Source: a bacterium
Lineage (GTDB): Bacteria > Krumholzibacteriota > Krumholzibacteria > LZORAL124-64-63
Assembly (NCBI GenBank): GCA_030592025.1
Contig: JAUUZX010000086.1
Coordinates: 1 to 6,536, forward strand
Reading direction: 5' to 3'
Length of the DNA: 6,536 nucleotides
Part shown: positions 1 through 6,021 of the stretch, one piece after another
How positions within the stretch are numbered: the first letter of the stretch is position 1
Layout: every line of letters starts with the position of its first letter
Notes under the pieces: model-generated
The model's input: the letters and a program-made list of their open reading frames with translations, nothing else
Database searches by the model: none
Told to the model about the DNA's origin: nothing
Position numbers and translations under genes: made by a program

Positions 1-879
1 ATGGCCGGCAGCCGCATCGACGAGGTGCCCGCCGACCAGTTCAACCATTGCGTCACCGCGCTCAAGCTCGAGGACGGCACCTTCCGTATGTACGATCCGA
101 CCTGGGTGCCCTACAACAACGACATCTGGTCCAAGCTCGAGACCGAGCAGCACTACCTCGTCGGCACCCCCGACGGCGAAACCCTCACCAGCATCGCCTA
201 CAGCCCCCCCGAGGAGTCGCCCCTGAATGTCGTGCACGACGCTCGACTCGGCAGCGACGGCACCCTCGAGGGCAAGCTCCGCTTCGACGGCGGCGGGGCC
301 TCGGACAGTCGTCTGCGCCGCATCGTCAACGGCCAGCGGCAGAAGGAACTGGACAGCCGCTGCGCCCGCCTGCTGTCGACCGTCAGCCCCCGCGTCGAAG
401 GGGTCGTCTGCACCCACCACGCCACCGACGACTTCAGCGGCAACATGTGGCTCGAGATCACCTACCGCATCCCCCGCTTCGTCACCGAGATGGACGGCGC
501 CCTGGAGTTCACGAGCCCCCTCATGCACCTGGTCGTGTCCGACGGGAACCTGTTTGGGGCGGCCCGCACCCACTGGGCCGATGAACGGCAGACCGACCTG
601 CTGCTCTGGTTCACCCAGTTGCTGGACGCCACCGAGACCATCCGTCTGCCCAAGGGCTACCAACTGGACGACCCACCCGCGCCCGACGAGATCGACGAGA
701 CCTACGCCGCCTTCAACGGCAGTGTGGAGCTGGACGGGCGCGAGCTGACCGTCACCCAGCGGGCCGAAGTGCGGCGCCGCCAGATCCCGCCCGACGGCTA
801 CGCGGGGTTCAAGAAGGCCATGGACGCGTCCCGTGAATGGGGCGAGGAAGTCTTACGCTTCACCAAGGAGGGCAAGTGA
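1..879 (+). CDS. Transglutaminase-like protein, C-terminal part (5' end outside window)
   Basis: The reading frame is open from the first base, so this is the C-terminal 292 residues of a longer protein. Residues 13-34 carry the second half of a transglutaminase-like active site: His16 in the FNHC context and Asp32 in YDPTW. The nucleophilic Cys, normally in a G-[DN]-C-x-D-[KR]-A motif some tens of residues earlier, would lie upstream of the window. The rest (about 60-292) resembles the C-terminal beta-rich region of DUF3857/transglutaminase proteins, ending in the charged RRRQIPPDGYAGFKKAMD stretch typical of the DUF3858-like tail. Family members are usually 600-700 aa exported or envelope proteins. 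The fold suggests peptidase or acyl-transfer chemistry, but the substrate is unknown. The ATG at base 1 is unlikely to be the true start, because it would cut the catalytic core in half. The stop overlaps the next start by one base (TGATG), so the two genes form an operon and are probably translationally coupled. Confidence 0.85.
   Translation: MAGSRIDEVPADQFNHCVTALKLEDGTFRMYDPTWVPYNNDIWSKLETEQHYLVGTPDGETLTSIAYSPPEESPLNVVHDARLGSDGTLEGKLRFDGGGASDSRLRRIVNGQRQKELDSRCARLLSTVSPRVEGVVCTHHATDDFSGNMWLEITYRIPRFVTEMDGALEFTSPLMHLVVSDGNLFGAARTHWADERQTDLLLWFTQLLDATETIRLPKGYQLDDPPAPDEIDETYAAFNGSVELDGRELTVTQRAEVRRRQIPPDGYAGFKKAMDASREWGEEVLRFTKEGK
865..871 (+). promoter_or_regulatory. Ribosome binding site of the second DUF3857 gene
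   Basis: AAGGAGG lies 7 nt before the ATG at 879, inside the last codons of the upstream gene. It is a near-perfect Shine-Dalgarno sequence. It fixes the start at 879 rather than at the in-frame ATG at 837, because only the 879 start puts a signal peptide at the N-terminus. Confidence 0.85.
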
Positions 880-2789
880 TGAACGCCCTGAAGATGAGCG
901 TCCTGATCGCCCTGCTGCTGGCCGCGGGCACCGCGCCGGCCGCCGATCTCGGCAAGTCCGCCGGCCACGACCTGGACTCCCTGTGGAAGACCGCCCAGAA
1001 GACCTACGACCTCGAAGTCGAGGACGCGGTGGTGCTGCTGGAAAGCAGCACCGTCACCGTGGGCGACGAGGGCACCCTCGTCACCCGCGTGCACCGTGTG
1101 GTGTGGGTCGGCACCTCCCGCGGCATCCGCGAGTACGCCGACCTGCGCGTCCCCTGGAACTCGGACACCTCGACCCTGGACGTCGAGTTGCTGCGCACCT
1201 GGATGGACGGCCGCTGGTGGCCCGGCCCCCAGGTCATCAGCGAGACGGCCGTGGTCCCCACCCTGCCCCACGCCCTGGACCACGCCGACGACTACACGTC
1301 CATGCGCGAGACCATGCTCCTGCACGACGGCGTCGAGTTGCCGTGCATCATGGAGACGGCGTACACCATCGCCGAGCAGGGATCGCCGGCGGCCGGGGCG
1401 GACGGGTTGTTCGTGTTTCCCCAGCGGGACCCGGCCGTGTTGACGGAGTTGGTGGTGCGCGTGCCCCACGGCATGCACTTCGCCTGGGAAGCGATGAACG
1501 GCGCGCCCATGGCGGACGACGATGACGAGAACGGCGTGCGGGTGCTGCGGTGGATGACGAAGAAGTCGCCGGCGCTCACGCGGCCCCTGACCAGCCAACC
1601 GGCGGCCCATGAACCGGCGGTGGCGTGGTCCACCTGGGCGGACTGGGACACCCTCGATGCCGCCTGGAAGGAGAGCATTTCCGCCGCCGCGGTCCTCGGA
1701 CCCGAGTTGGCGGCGGAGCTCGACGCCCACCTGGCCGGCAGCCTCAACCACCTGGTCGATACGGTGGAATTCTGGAATGAGTCCGTGCGGCCCGTCCATT
1801 ACCCCTTCCGGCATTGGCGACTGGCCCCCCGCACCGCTGACCGCACATGGGAAACCGGCTATGGCCACCCGCTGGATCGTGCGGTGCTGCTCAAGGCCAT
1901 GCTGGAGCACTCGACGGATTCGCAGCGGAGCCGGCATCGGGTCGAATGCGCCCCGGCCGAACACGGCTTCGGGGAGACCGCACCCGACCTGCCCCGGCTG
2001 TCCGGCTACGATGACCTCTATGTCGTGACGCGGTCCGGGAACTTCGTCATCGACGTCGACCACGGGACGATCCTCAGCAGGATCCCCCTGGACGTCTCCT
2101 GCCGCACGCCCTTCACGCAAACGGGCGCGTCCGGTGGTTCCCGCACACTGCGACTCAGCCTGGAGCCCCATGACGACGGGGGCTGGCAAGGCGATGGCCT
2201 GCTGATATTCCACGAGAGCATCGCCGTCGGGAAACGGCTTTTCGATGACCCGGACGCCAGGAACACCCTGGTGGAGAATGTGGTGGGCTCGATCCTGACC
2301 GGCTGCGAGATCGCCGACATCACATCGTTGGCGACCGCCTTCCGCTTCACGGTCACGATGCCGGAACTGCCCCTCGATCATCTCGACCAACCCGTGCTGG
2401 CGCTGGGTCCCTGGGACAATGGCGTCCTCGACCAACTCCCGGCGGATATCCACCTCCACGACGAGGCGCGGACCACGCCGCTGCGCATCCCGCGCAACCT
2501 GCGGGAAGAAGTGGAGCTGCGCCTGAAGGTCGATGACCGTTCGGTGCGGGCGCCGGAAGCCGTCCACATGACCGGCGCGACAGGCGTGTTCACGGTCGAG
2601 ACCGGGACCGAGCACGGTTGGCTGACCGTGACCCGGACCCTCGATCTGTCCCAACCGGACGACGGTGTATCGCTGGACTGGAACGAACCCAATCGACACG
2701 TCCACGCAGCTTCCGCCTGGCCCGGCCTCCGTCAGCTCCTGCTCGAATCCCGGGAGCCCATCCACGGCCGGATCGTGTTCGAAGACTGA
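879..2789 (+). CDS. Exported DUF3857 protein with degenerate transglutaminase-like domain
   Basis: This gene encodes 636 aa. Residues 1-21 form a signal peptide: Lys5, hydrophobic core 6-16, APA cleavage motif at 19-21. Residues about 47-235 match DUF3857, with the pattern AVVLLESSTVTV, RVHRVVWV and a DGRWW turn. A WSTWADWDTL linker follows at 250-259. Residues about 290-400 keep the outline of a transglutaminase core, including YGHPLDRAVLLKAMLEH (328-344), where the canonical G-[DN]-C-x-D-[KR]-A would be. Here Pro331 occupies the Cys position. The expected FNH triplet reads YDD (377-379), so the His also appears lost, while Asp392 remains. Residues 400-636 are a beta-rich tail like that of its upstream neighbour. 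I infer a periplasmic or surface pseudoenzyme that binds or partners rather than catalyses. It is coupled to the upstream, probably active, paralogue by a one-base stop/start overlap. From about 1380 to 1600 codons shift towards G-ending (TTG, GTG, GCG), an unexplained local change. Function in vivo is unknown. Confidence 0.88.
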   Translation: MNALKMSVLIALLLAAGTAPAADLGKSAGHDLDSLWKTAQKTYDLEVEDAVVLLESSTVTVGDEGTLVTRVHRVVWVGTSRGIREYADLRVPWNSDTSTLDVELLRTWMDGRWWPGPQVISETAVVPTLPHALDHADDYTSMRETMLLHDGVELPCIMETAYTIAEQGSPAAGADGLFVFPQRDPAVLTELVVRVPHGMHFAWEAMNGAPMADDDDENGVRVLRWMTKKSPALTRPLTSQPAAHEPAVAWSTWADWDTLDAAWKESISAAAVLGPELAAELDAHLAGSLNHLVDTVEFWNESVRPVHYPFRHWRLAPRTADRTWETGYGHPLDRAVLLKAMLEHSTDSQRSRHRVECAPAEHGFGETAPDLPRLSGYDDLYVVTRSGNFVIDVDHGTILSRIPLDVSCRTPFTQTGASGGSRTLRLSLEPHDDGGWQGDGLLIFHESIAVGKRLFDDPDARNTLVENVVGSILTGCEIADITSLATAFRFTVTMPELPLDHLDQPVLALGPWDNGVLDQLPADIHLHDEARTTPLRIPRNLREEVELRLKVDDRSVRAPEAVHMTGATGVFTVETGTEHGWLTVTRTLDLSQPDDGVSLDWNEPNRHVHAASAWPGLRQLLLESREPIHGRIVFED

Positions 2790-2821
2790 CCCGCCCCGGC
2801 CGGTCCGGAGCGAACATGACG

Positions 2822-2849
2822 ACGGCCCCGGTCTTGCGACCGGGGCCGT
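2822..2849. terminator. Probable bidirectional terminator hairpin
   Basis: ACGGCCCCGGTC (2822-2833) and GACCGGGGCCGT (2838-2849) are perfect inverse complements around a TTGC loop, giving a 12-bp GC-rich stem. The hairpin lies exactly 32 nt from the stop codon of each flanking convergent gene. Neither side has a clean T-run: the + strand continues TCCTCGTTC and the - strand CGTCATGTTC. It may therefore be an atypical intrinsic terminator or an mRNA 3'-end stabiliser. The rest of 2790-2881 shows nothing else that I recognise. Confidence 0.7.
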
Positions 2850-2881
2850 TCCTCGTTCGCCGGCAGCGATGGGGAAACCGC

Positions 2882-5800
2882 CTATTTCACGAGGGTCACC
2901 TTGAGGAGATCCGCCGTTCCGGCCGCCCGTAGTCGCACGAGATACATCCCGCTGGCCACGCGCGAACCGCGATCGTCCAGACCGTCCCACACCACCTCAT
3001 CGGCACCGGCCCGCCGATCCTCGGCGATGAGGGTGCGCACGAGTCGTCCCTGCACGTCGTACAGGGCCAGATGGCAGGCTCCGTCCCGCTCCATTTCGAA
3101 GGCGATGGTCGTTTGGGGGTTGAAGGGATTGGGCGCCGCCGACACCAGGCGGGTGGCCTGGGGCATGGGCAATGGATCGTCGACCCCGGACACCCCCGAG
3201 GCCAACCACAGGGAATAGCTGCCGGCCTTGGCCAGTTCGCCGGCGTCGGTCTTCCACACCGCCAGGCAGAACGTCGACCCGGACGGCACGTTGACGTGCA
3301 TGCGCTCGGTCACGCCGTCGCCCTCCTGCCAGGTGATGGCGCCGTCCACCACATCGGCCTTGCCGTGGTAGGTGCCGTCCGGGTGGAGAGACATGCCCCA
3401 GTCGACGTCGGTGTCGTTGTCCGTGAGGGTGATGAGCCACGGGCCGGGGTCGAGCACGTACTCGTGGAGGTTGAGCATGCGACCGGCGTCCATGGCGTAC
3501 GGGCCGAGTTCGCCGGGGCCGGGGACGCCGCCCCAGGTGGAGCGCGCATCCTGGGCGTAGTAGCCCGCCACCGTGTTGTCCACGTCGTCCAGCACGCCGA
3601 CGTCATGGGCGTGGTTGTCGGCGTAGAGATCGTTCACGAGGACGAACTCCACCTGGCCGTCGCCCGAGACGCTCTCGGCCAGGACTGCGGGGCCGAAACC
3701 GGCCTGGGTGCCGGACAGGGGTGCGTGGAGCTGGAGGTCGATGTCCAGCGCCGTCGTCCAGGGCATGACCGCCGCGCCGGCCCACCGCCCGTTTTTGCCG
3801 CTGAGCGGGACGTAGGGCATGCGCAGTCCGTCGCAGTTCCAGTAAAGGGCCTCGCCGCCGTCGCAGTTCTCCCAGCCGCCCTCGCGGTCCGGCAACGGAT
3901 AGCCGTCGACGGTCAGGGAGGCGTTGGTCGACAGCACGCGGGGCGACCAGCAGAACTGGCGGCCCGAGTCGTTGTTGCGCTCGACGCTTTCGACGACCGT
4001 CTCCCGGTAGTCCACCCGCAGGGCAAGCGTGTGGCGGCCACCGTGGACGGTCCACGGTTCACCGACGCGTTCCCGATTCATGTAGGTGCGGTAGGCCCCC
4101 ACCTCCCAGGTCTCGGGGTTCCACAGGCCGTAGTCCCAACTCCCGTCGATGTCGATGGCGAAGCTCCGGTCATGGGCGTCGGCCACGCCGTCGTTGCGGC
4201 CGGCCATGTTCATCCAGGTCAGGGGCAGGTTGCCGTGCAGGGTGTCGGGCAGGGGGCAACTGAAGAGCAGCGCGTCGGCCGCCGGCCGCGGCACGAGGGG
4301 TGCGTGCCAGCCGTTCATCGCCACCGGCACGAGGTCCGGCAGGGCGTGGTGCAGCCCCACGTTCACCGCCAGGCCACCGGTGTGCTCGACGCGGTTGGCG
4401 TAGACCACGCAGCAGTAGTCCCCGGTCTGGGTGAGGTTCAGGTCGATCTTGGCGCACCCCTCGGCGTCGGTCACGACCTCGTCCAGCAGGTCGCCCAGGT
4501 TGCCGTAAGTAAAATCAGGCGGCAGCCAGCCCATGCGGACGGGGCCGTCCTCGGGGTCGGTGTAGGCCGTCAGGGTGGCCAGGCCGAGATCCGCGGGGTC
4601 CACATGGAACTGGAACATCATGAGCCGGGTGGCGAAGTAGGGAGTCACCGGGTCGATGCCGAAGTCGAACGGGTAGGGGCTCTCGTGGAGGTGCGCGATG
4701 CGGTAGTCCTCCGTTTCTTCCGTGAAGTTCATGATGCCCACATCCCATGGCCCGCTACCGGCGGTGTGGGTGTTGATCAGCAGGGCGTGGAGATTCTCGG
4801 CCACGCGGGTGCCCACCATGTTGACGCCGAAAGCGTCCTCGGGGTCGTCGGATGCCGGGTGCAGGCGCAGCATGTAGTTGTACAGGCCGTCGTCGGCCTC
4901 GCGCTCGCCCCACACGGCTGCCCAGTCGTAGCTCGCCGAGGGCACGACGCGCACGCCGTCGCAGTTCCACCAACCGGTAACGCCGTACTCGAAATCCTGG
5001 TCGTTCTGCGGCGGCGCCGCGCGGGTCTCCATGGCCAGGGGCGCCAGGTAATCGCCCTGCCAGCAGTACTGCACCGCGTAGATGTTGTCGGTCTCGTCCG
5101 ATTCGGTAACGACGTTCAAGGCGTCGGCCGTCACCCGCAGGACGTGGCGGCCCCCGGGCACATCGAAGGTCCCGTAGTTGGTGGGGCCGTTCCAGGCGTC
5201 AGGCTCGATGGTCCACAGGTTGCGGTAGCCGAGGAATTCCCCGTCCAGGTGGAAGTTCATGCGCGTGGCCCCGGCCAGGTAGTCCCCGGTATTCTGGCAG
5301 ACGGCGTTGAGCCAGGTCGAGTCCGCCTCGCCGATGAGGAACGGCGGTGCGGGCACGCTCGTCCAGGAAGCGTCGCTCGCGCTCCTGGGGACGAAGGGGC
5401 CGGCCCAGCCGGGCTTGACGGTAAATTCGAGGTTGGGCATGGCGCGGTTGAATAACGCGGTCGCACCGTTGCTCCCGTCGTAGGGCGTATCGAAGGTGGC
5501 GACGAGCACCGTGGCGTCGCTGAACTCGACGGTCACCGTCCCGCCCATGTAGTCGGCGCCGTAGGGCATGCCGGTGGTGCCCAGGTCCAGGTCCATGGTG
5601 AAGCGGAAGTAGTCGCCGCTGTCGAATCCGGTGGCCGTCAGGCCGAAGTCCTGGGTGTTCGTGCCGACAGGCACGTCGAAGTAGAAATCATAGGATGTCA
5701 CCCCGTTGTTGATGGGCCCGCACAGGGAGGTGCCGTCGGCGTCGAGCCACACGCTCGTGCCGTTGAAGTCCCACCAGGCGTCGACCAGGGTCACGCCCTC

Positions 5801-5935
5801 GTTGCTGGTGAAGGTAAGGTCGATCCAGTTGCCGCCCTCGCCGCAGTTGCTGGCGGTGGACGAACCTTCGATGACCGCCGTTGCCGGCGTCGCGGCCGAC
5901 ATCAGGGCCAGACAGATCAAGCAGAAGTACCTCAT
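2882..5935 (-). CDS. Secreted multidomain protein with duplicated CARDB/NCDG modules and FlgD-like C-terminal domain
   Basis: This gene encodes 1017 aa. Residues 1-20 are a signal peptide (hydrophobic 3-15, ATA cleavage motif 18-20). Two Cys sit in its core, but there is no lipobox. Residues 21-165 are an unassigned, aromatic- and Asp-rich, probably beta-sandwich region. Two homologous modules follow, at about 167-530 and 532-917. Each begins with a CARDB-like Ig fold (PNLEFT/PDLVPV start, GGRH turn, TESDETDN-type acidic motif, ending in CW). Next comes a segment with WNCDG and a DVG motif, then a PPC-like segment with a late Cys. Residues 928-1017 are a FlgD-like/type IX-type C-terminal domain: APNPFNPQTTI, LALYDVQGRLVRTL, WDGLDDRG, ASGMYLVRL. 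I infer secretion across the inner membrane, then surface attachment or release through the C-terminal domain. There is no catalytic motif; an adhesive or structural role is the most likely. The start at 5935 is supported by GAGGGGA 5 nt upstream. A same-strand CHAT gene ends 86 nt before it. Confidence 0.88.
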   Translation of the reverse strand: MRYFCLICLALMSAATPATAVIEGSSTASNCGEGGNWIDLTFTSNEGVTLVDAWWDFNGTSVWLDADGTSLCGPINNGVTSYDFYFDVPVGTNTQDFGLTATGFDSGDYFRFTMDLDLGTTGMPYGADYMGGTVTVEFSDATVLVATFDTPYDGSNGATALFNRAMPNLEFTVKPGWAGPFVPRSASDASWTSVPAPPFLIGEADSTWLNAVCQNTGDYLAGATRMNFHLDGEFLGYRNLWTIEPDAWNGPTNYGTFDVPGGRHVLRVTADALNVVTESDETDNIYAVQYCWQGDYLAPLAMETRAAPPQNDQDFEYGVTGWWNCDGVRVVPSASYDWAAVWGEREADDGLYNYMLRLHPASDDPEDAFGVNMVGTRVAENLHALLINTHTAGSGPWDVGIMNFTEETEDYRIAHLHESPYPFDFGIDPVTPYFATRLMMFQFHVDPADLGLATLTAYTDPEDGPVRMGWLPPDFTYGNLGDLLDEVVTDAEGCAKIDLNLTQTGDYCCVVYANRVEHTGGLAVNVGLHHALPDLVPVAMNGWHAPLVPRPAADALLFSCPLPDTLHGNLPLTWMNMAGRNDGVADAHDRSFAIDIDGSWDYGLWNPETWEVGAYRTYMNRERVGEPWTVHGGRHTLALRVDYRETVVESVERNNDSGRQFCWSPRVLSTNASLTVDGYPLPDREGGWENCDGGEALYWNCDGLRMPYVPLSGKNGRWAGAAVMPWTTALDIDLQLHAPLSGTQAGFGPAVLAESVSGDGQVEFVLVNDLYADNHAHDVGVLDDVDNTVAGYYAQDARSTWGGVPGPGELGPYAMDAGRMLNLHEYVLDPGPWLITLTDNDTDVDWGMSLHPDGTYHGKADVVDGAITWQEGDGVTERMHVNVPSGSTFCLAVWKTDAGELAKAGSYSLWLASGVSGVDDPLPMPQATRLVSAAPNPFNPQTTIAFEMERDGACHLALYDVQGRLVRTLIAEDRRAGADEVVWDGLDDRGSRVASGMYLVRLRAAGTADLLKVTLVK
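2885..3154 (-). other. C-terminal FlgD-like / type IX-type sorting domain
   Basis: Residues 928-1017 carry the ordered motifs of the FlgD Ig-like C-terminal domain common on secreted proteins of FCB-type bacteria: a PNPFNPQT opening, a LYDVQGRLVRTL strand pair, WDGLDDRG, SGMYLVRL, and a final LLKVTLVK. In Bacteroidota, related domains direct type IX secretion and surface attachment. Whether the same machinery acts in this lineage is inference. Confidence 0.85.
3185..4342 (-). repeat. Protein-level repeat module 2 (CARDB-like + NCDG + PPC-like)
   Basis: Residues 532-917 form the second copy. Matching landmarks are GW at 542-543, GGRH at 632-635, Cys662-Trp663, YWNCDG at 698-703, LQLH at 734-737, AHDVGVLD at 776-783 and CLAVWKTD at 890-897. 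An extra NCDG at 690-693 sits just before the main one, suggesting a small local duplication or insertion. The last ~55 residues resemble a pre-peptidase C-terminal (PPC) type beta-sandwich, ending YSLWLASG. Confidence 0.72.
4346..5437 (-). repeat. Protein-level repeat module 1 (CARDB-like + NCDG + PPC-like)
   Basis: Residues 167-530 of the secreted protein form the first copy of a duplicated module. Landmarks are GW at 176-177, GGRH at 261-264, Cys291-Trp292, WWNCDG at 322-327, LRLH at 356-359, PWDVGIMN at 396-403 and CCVVYANR at 508-515. Each has a counterpart 365-381 residues later. The copies are diverged at sequence level and recognised by ordered motifs rather than DNA identity. Confidence 0.72.
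5876..5935 (-). other. Signal peptide coding region
   Basis: Residues 1-20 of the large secreted protein have a short basic start (MR), a hydrophobic stretch rich in Leu, Ile, Cys and Ala, and an Ala-Thr-Ala cleavage motif before Val21. The pattern fits signal peptidase I processing. No L-x-x-C lipobox follows, so this is not a lipoprotein. Confidence 0.8.
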
Positions 5936-6021
5936 CGCGCTCCCCTCGCGCTCGAGTTGCAGATCGGATGTTCTATGGGAAGGAACGCGGGGGAAGAGCG
6001 GGAATCACACGACCACCGGAA
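5936..6021 (-). promoter_or_regulatory. Intergenic leader between CHAT gene and secreted-protein gene
   Basis: This 86-nt gap between two same-strand genes contains GAGGGGA (5941-5947), 5 nt before the ATG of the secreted protein; it is the probable ribosome binding site and supports that start. A pyrimidine-rich stretch on the - strand (about 5978-6003) precedes it. I see no convincing -35/-10 pair and no stem-loop terminator, so cotranscription with the CHAT gene is possible. Confidence 0.55.

Noticed and set aside
1..3. ATG at the first base as a true start codon
   Set aside because: It would place the start between the catalytic Cys and His of a transglutaminase core, so the protein almost certainly continues upstream of the window.
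837..878. Upstream in-frame ATG for the 636-aa protein
   Set aside because: It would add 14 residues ahead of a good signal peptide and lacks a comparable ribosome binding site. The ATG at 879 has AAGGAGG at ideal spacing.
798..2990. 730-codon open frame on the - strand, opposite the DUF3857 gene
   Set aside because: It is rich in Gly, Arg, His, Val and Gln with no domain, and lies antisense to a gene with clear family motifs, a signal peptide and a ribosome binding site. Long antisense frames are expected at this GC content.
3071..5455. 794-codon open frame on the + strand, opposite the secreted-protein gene
   Set aside because: The translation is low-complexity (Gly, Val, His, Arg, Gln) with no recognisable domain. 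The opposite strand encodes well-defined CARDB-like and FlgD-like domains, so this frame is a compositional shadow.
5951..5956. CTCGAG palindrome in the intergenic leader as an operator
   Set aside because: A single 6-bp palindrome is expected by chance in GC-rich DNA, and no longer dyad surrounds it.
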